DNA from: an uncultured Holophagaceae bacterium
GTDB taxonomy: Bacteria > Acidobacteriota > Holophagae > Holophagales > Holophagaceae
Reading direction: 5' to 3'
NCBI GenBank assembly: GCA_903890595.1
Contig: CAITBU010000078.1
Span: 1 to 5,382 of the forward strand
DNA length: 5,382 nucleotides
The notes under the pieces were generated by a model. It was not told the DNA's origin. It saw nothing but the letters and a program-made list of their open reading frames with translations, and searched no databases. The position numbers were made by a program, and so were the translations under genes. Positions 5,245-5,382 of the stretch are shown piece by piece (the first letter of the stretch is position 1; each line of letters opens with the position of its first letter).

Positions 5245-5382
5245 TTAGTTGTAGGCCACCGTCACGGAGAAGCTGCCGCTGTAGAGGCCGGCAGCCTGGT
5301 TGGCGCCCACGCTCAGGTTCGCACCCACGCTCAGGGCGTGCGCACCGGTGCCGTCCAGGAGGTAGGCGGCGGCGTCGGTCAC
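5245..5382 (-). CDS. DUF4402 pilin-like subunit, C-terminal 45 residues (partial)
   Basis: The gene enters from the right edge and ends at TAA (5247-5245). The visible end reads LSVGANLSVGANQAAGLYSG then SFSVTVAYN. The pattern 'L-x-V-G-x-x-L-x-V-x-x-x-Q-x-x-G-x-Y-x-G-x-F-x-V-T-V-x-Y' is the C-terminal signature of DUF4402 proteins, exported all-beta proteins found beside divergent chaperone-usher genes. That fits the chaperone and usher found next. It is likely the major fibre subunit or one of several. The N-terminal signal peptide and most of the fold lie outside the window. Within the fragment GANLSVGAN shows a small internal repeat (SVGAN twice). Confidence 0.8.
   Translation of the reverse strand: MTDAAAYLLDGTGAHALSVGANLSVGANQAAGLYSGSFSVTVAYN

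Overview
This is a GC-rich bacterial window in which every supported gene lies on the minus strand, so the genetic reading order runs from base 5382 down to base 1. The core is a chaperone-usher fimbrial locus of the divergent type that uses DUF4402 pilins: the last 45 codons of a DUF4402 pilin-like subunit (5245-5382), a periplasmic chaperone (3880-4773) and an 864-residue outer-membrane usher (1264-3858). A small multi-pass membrane protein with an HExxH zinc-protease signature (706-1230) and an unrecognised 154-residue protein (202-666) follow. A hairpin with a T-rich tail (133-152) closes that run. At the left edge a further gene with a good ribosome-binding site and a signal-peptide-like start begins (1-59). 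Codon third positions are mostly G or C. The signal peptides, outer-membrane usher and periplasmic chaperone show a Gram-negative (diderm) host. Acidobacteriota (Holophagae/Geothrix-like) or a high-GC proteobacterium are plausible hosts, but this is an impression and not proven by the sequence.

Chaperone, usher, membrane metalloprotease and hypothetical gene are spaced by 21, 33 (or 6, depending on start) and 39 bases. They could be one transcription unit. The chaperone should carry DUF4402 subunits through the periplasm, and the usher should polymerise and export them. The role of the HExxH membrane protein in this setting is unknown and is one of the more interesting points of the window.

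The most structured non-coding part is the 471-base interval 4774-5244 between pilin and chaperone. It holds, in minus-strand order, a strong hairpin just after the pilin stop (5188-5220), an AT-rich block of about 35% GC (5001-5130) with promoter-like sequence including an imperfect sigma-54-like element, what looks like the decayed N-terminus of a PD-(D/E)XK nuclease-type transposase/Rpn-family protein (about 4864-4978), and a perfect 12-bp hairpin followed by TTTT (4809-4836) only 35 bases before the chaperone start. The interval looks like an old insertion scar that now separates pilin expression from expression of the assembly machinery, possibly by attenuation.

I found no tRNA, rRNA, CRISPR array or intact insertion sequence. 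The long plus-strand open frames are shadows of the minus-strand genes.
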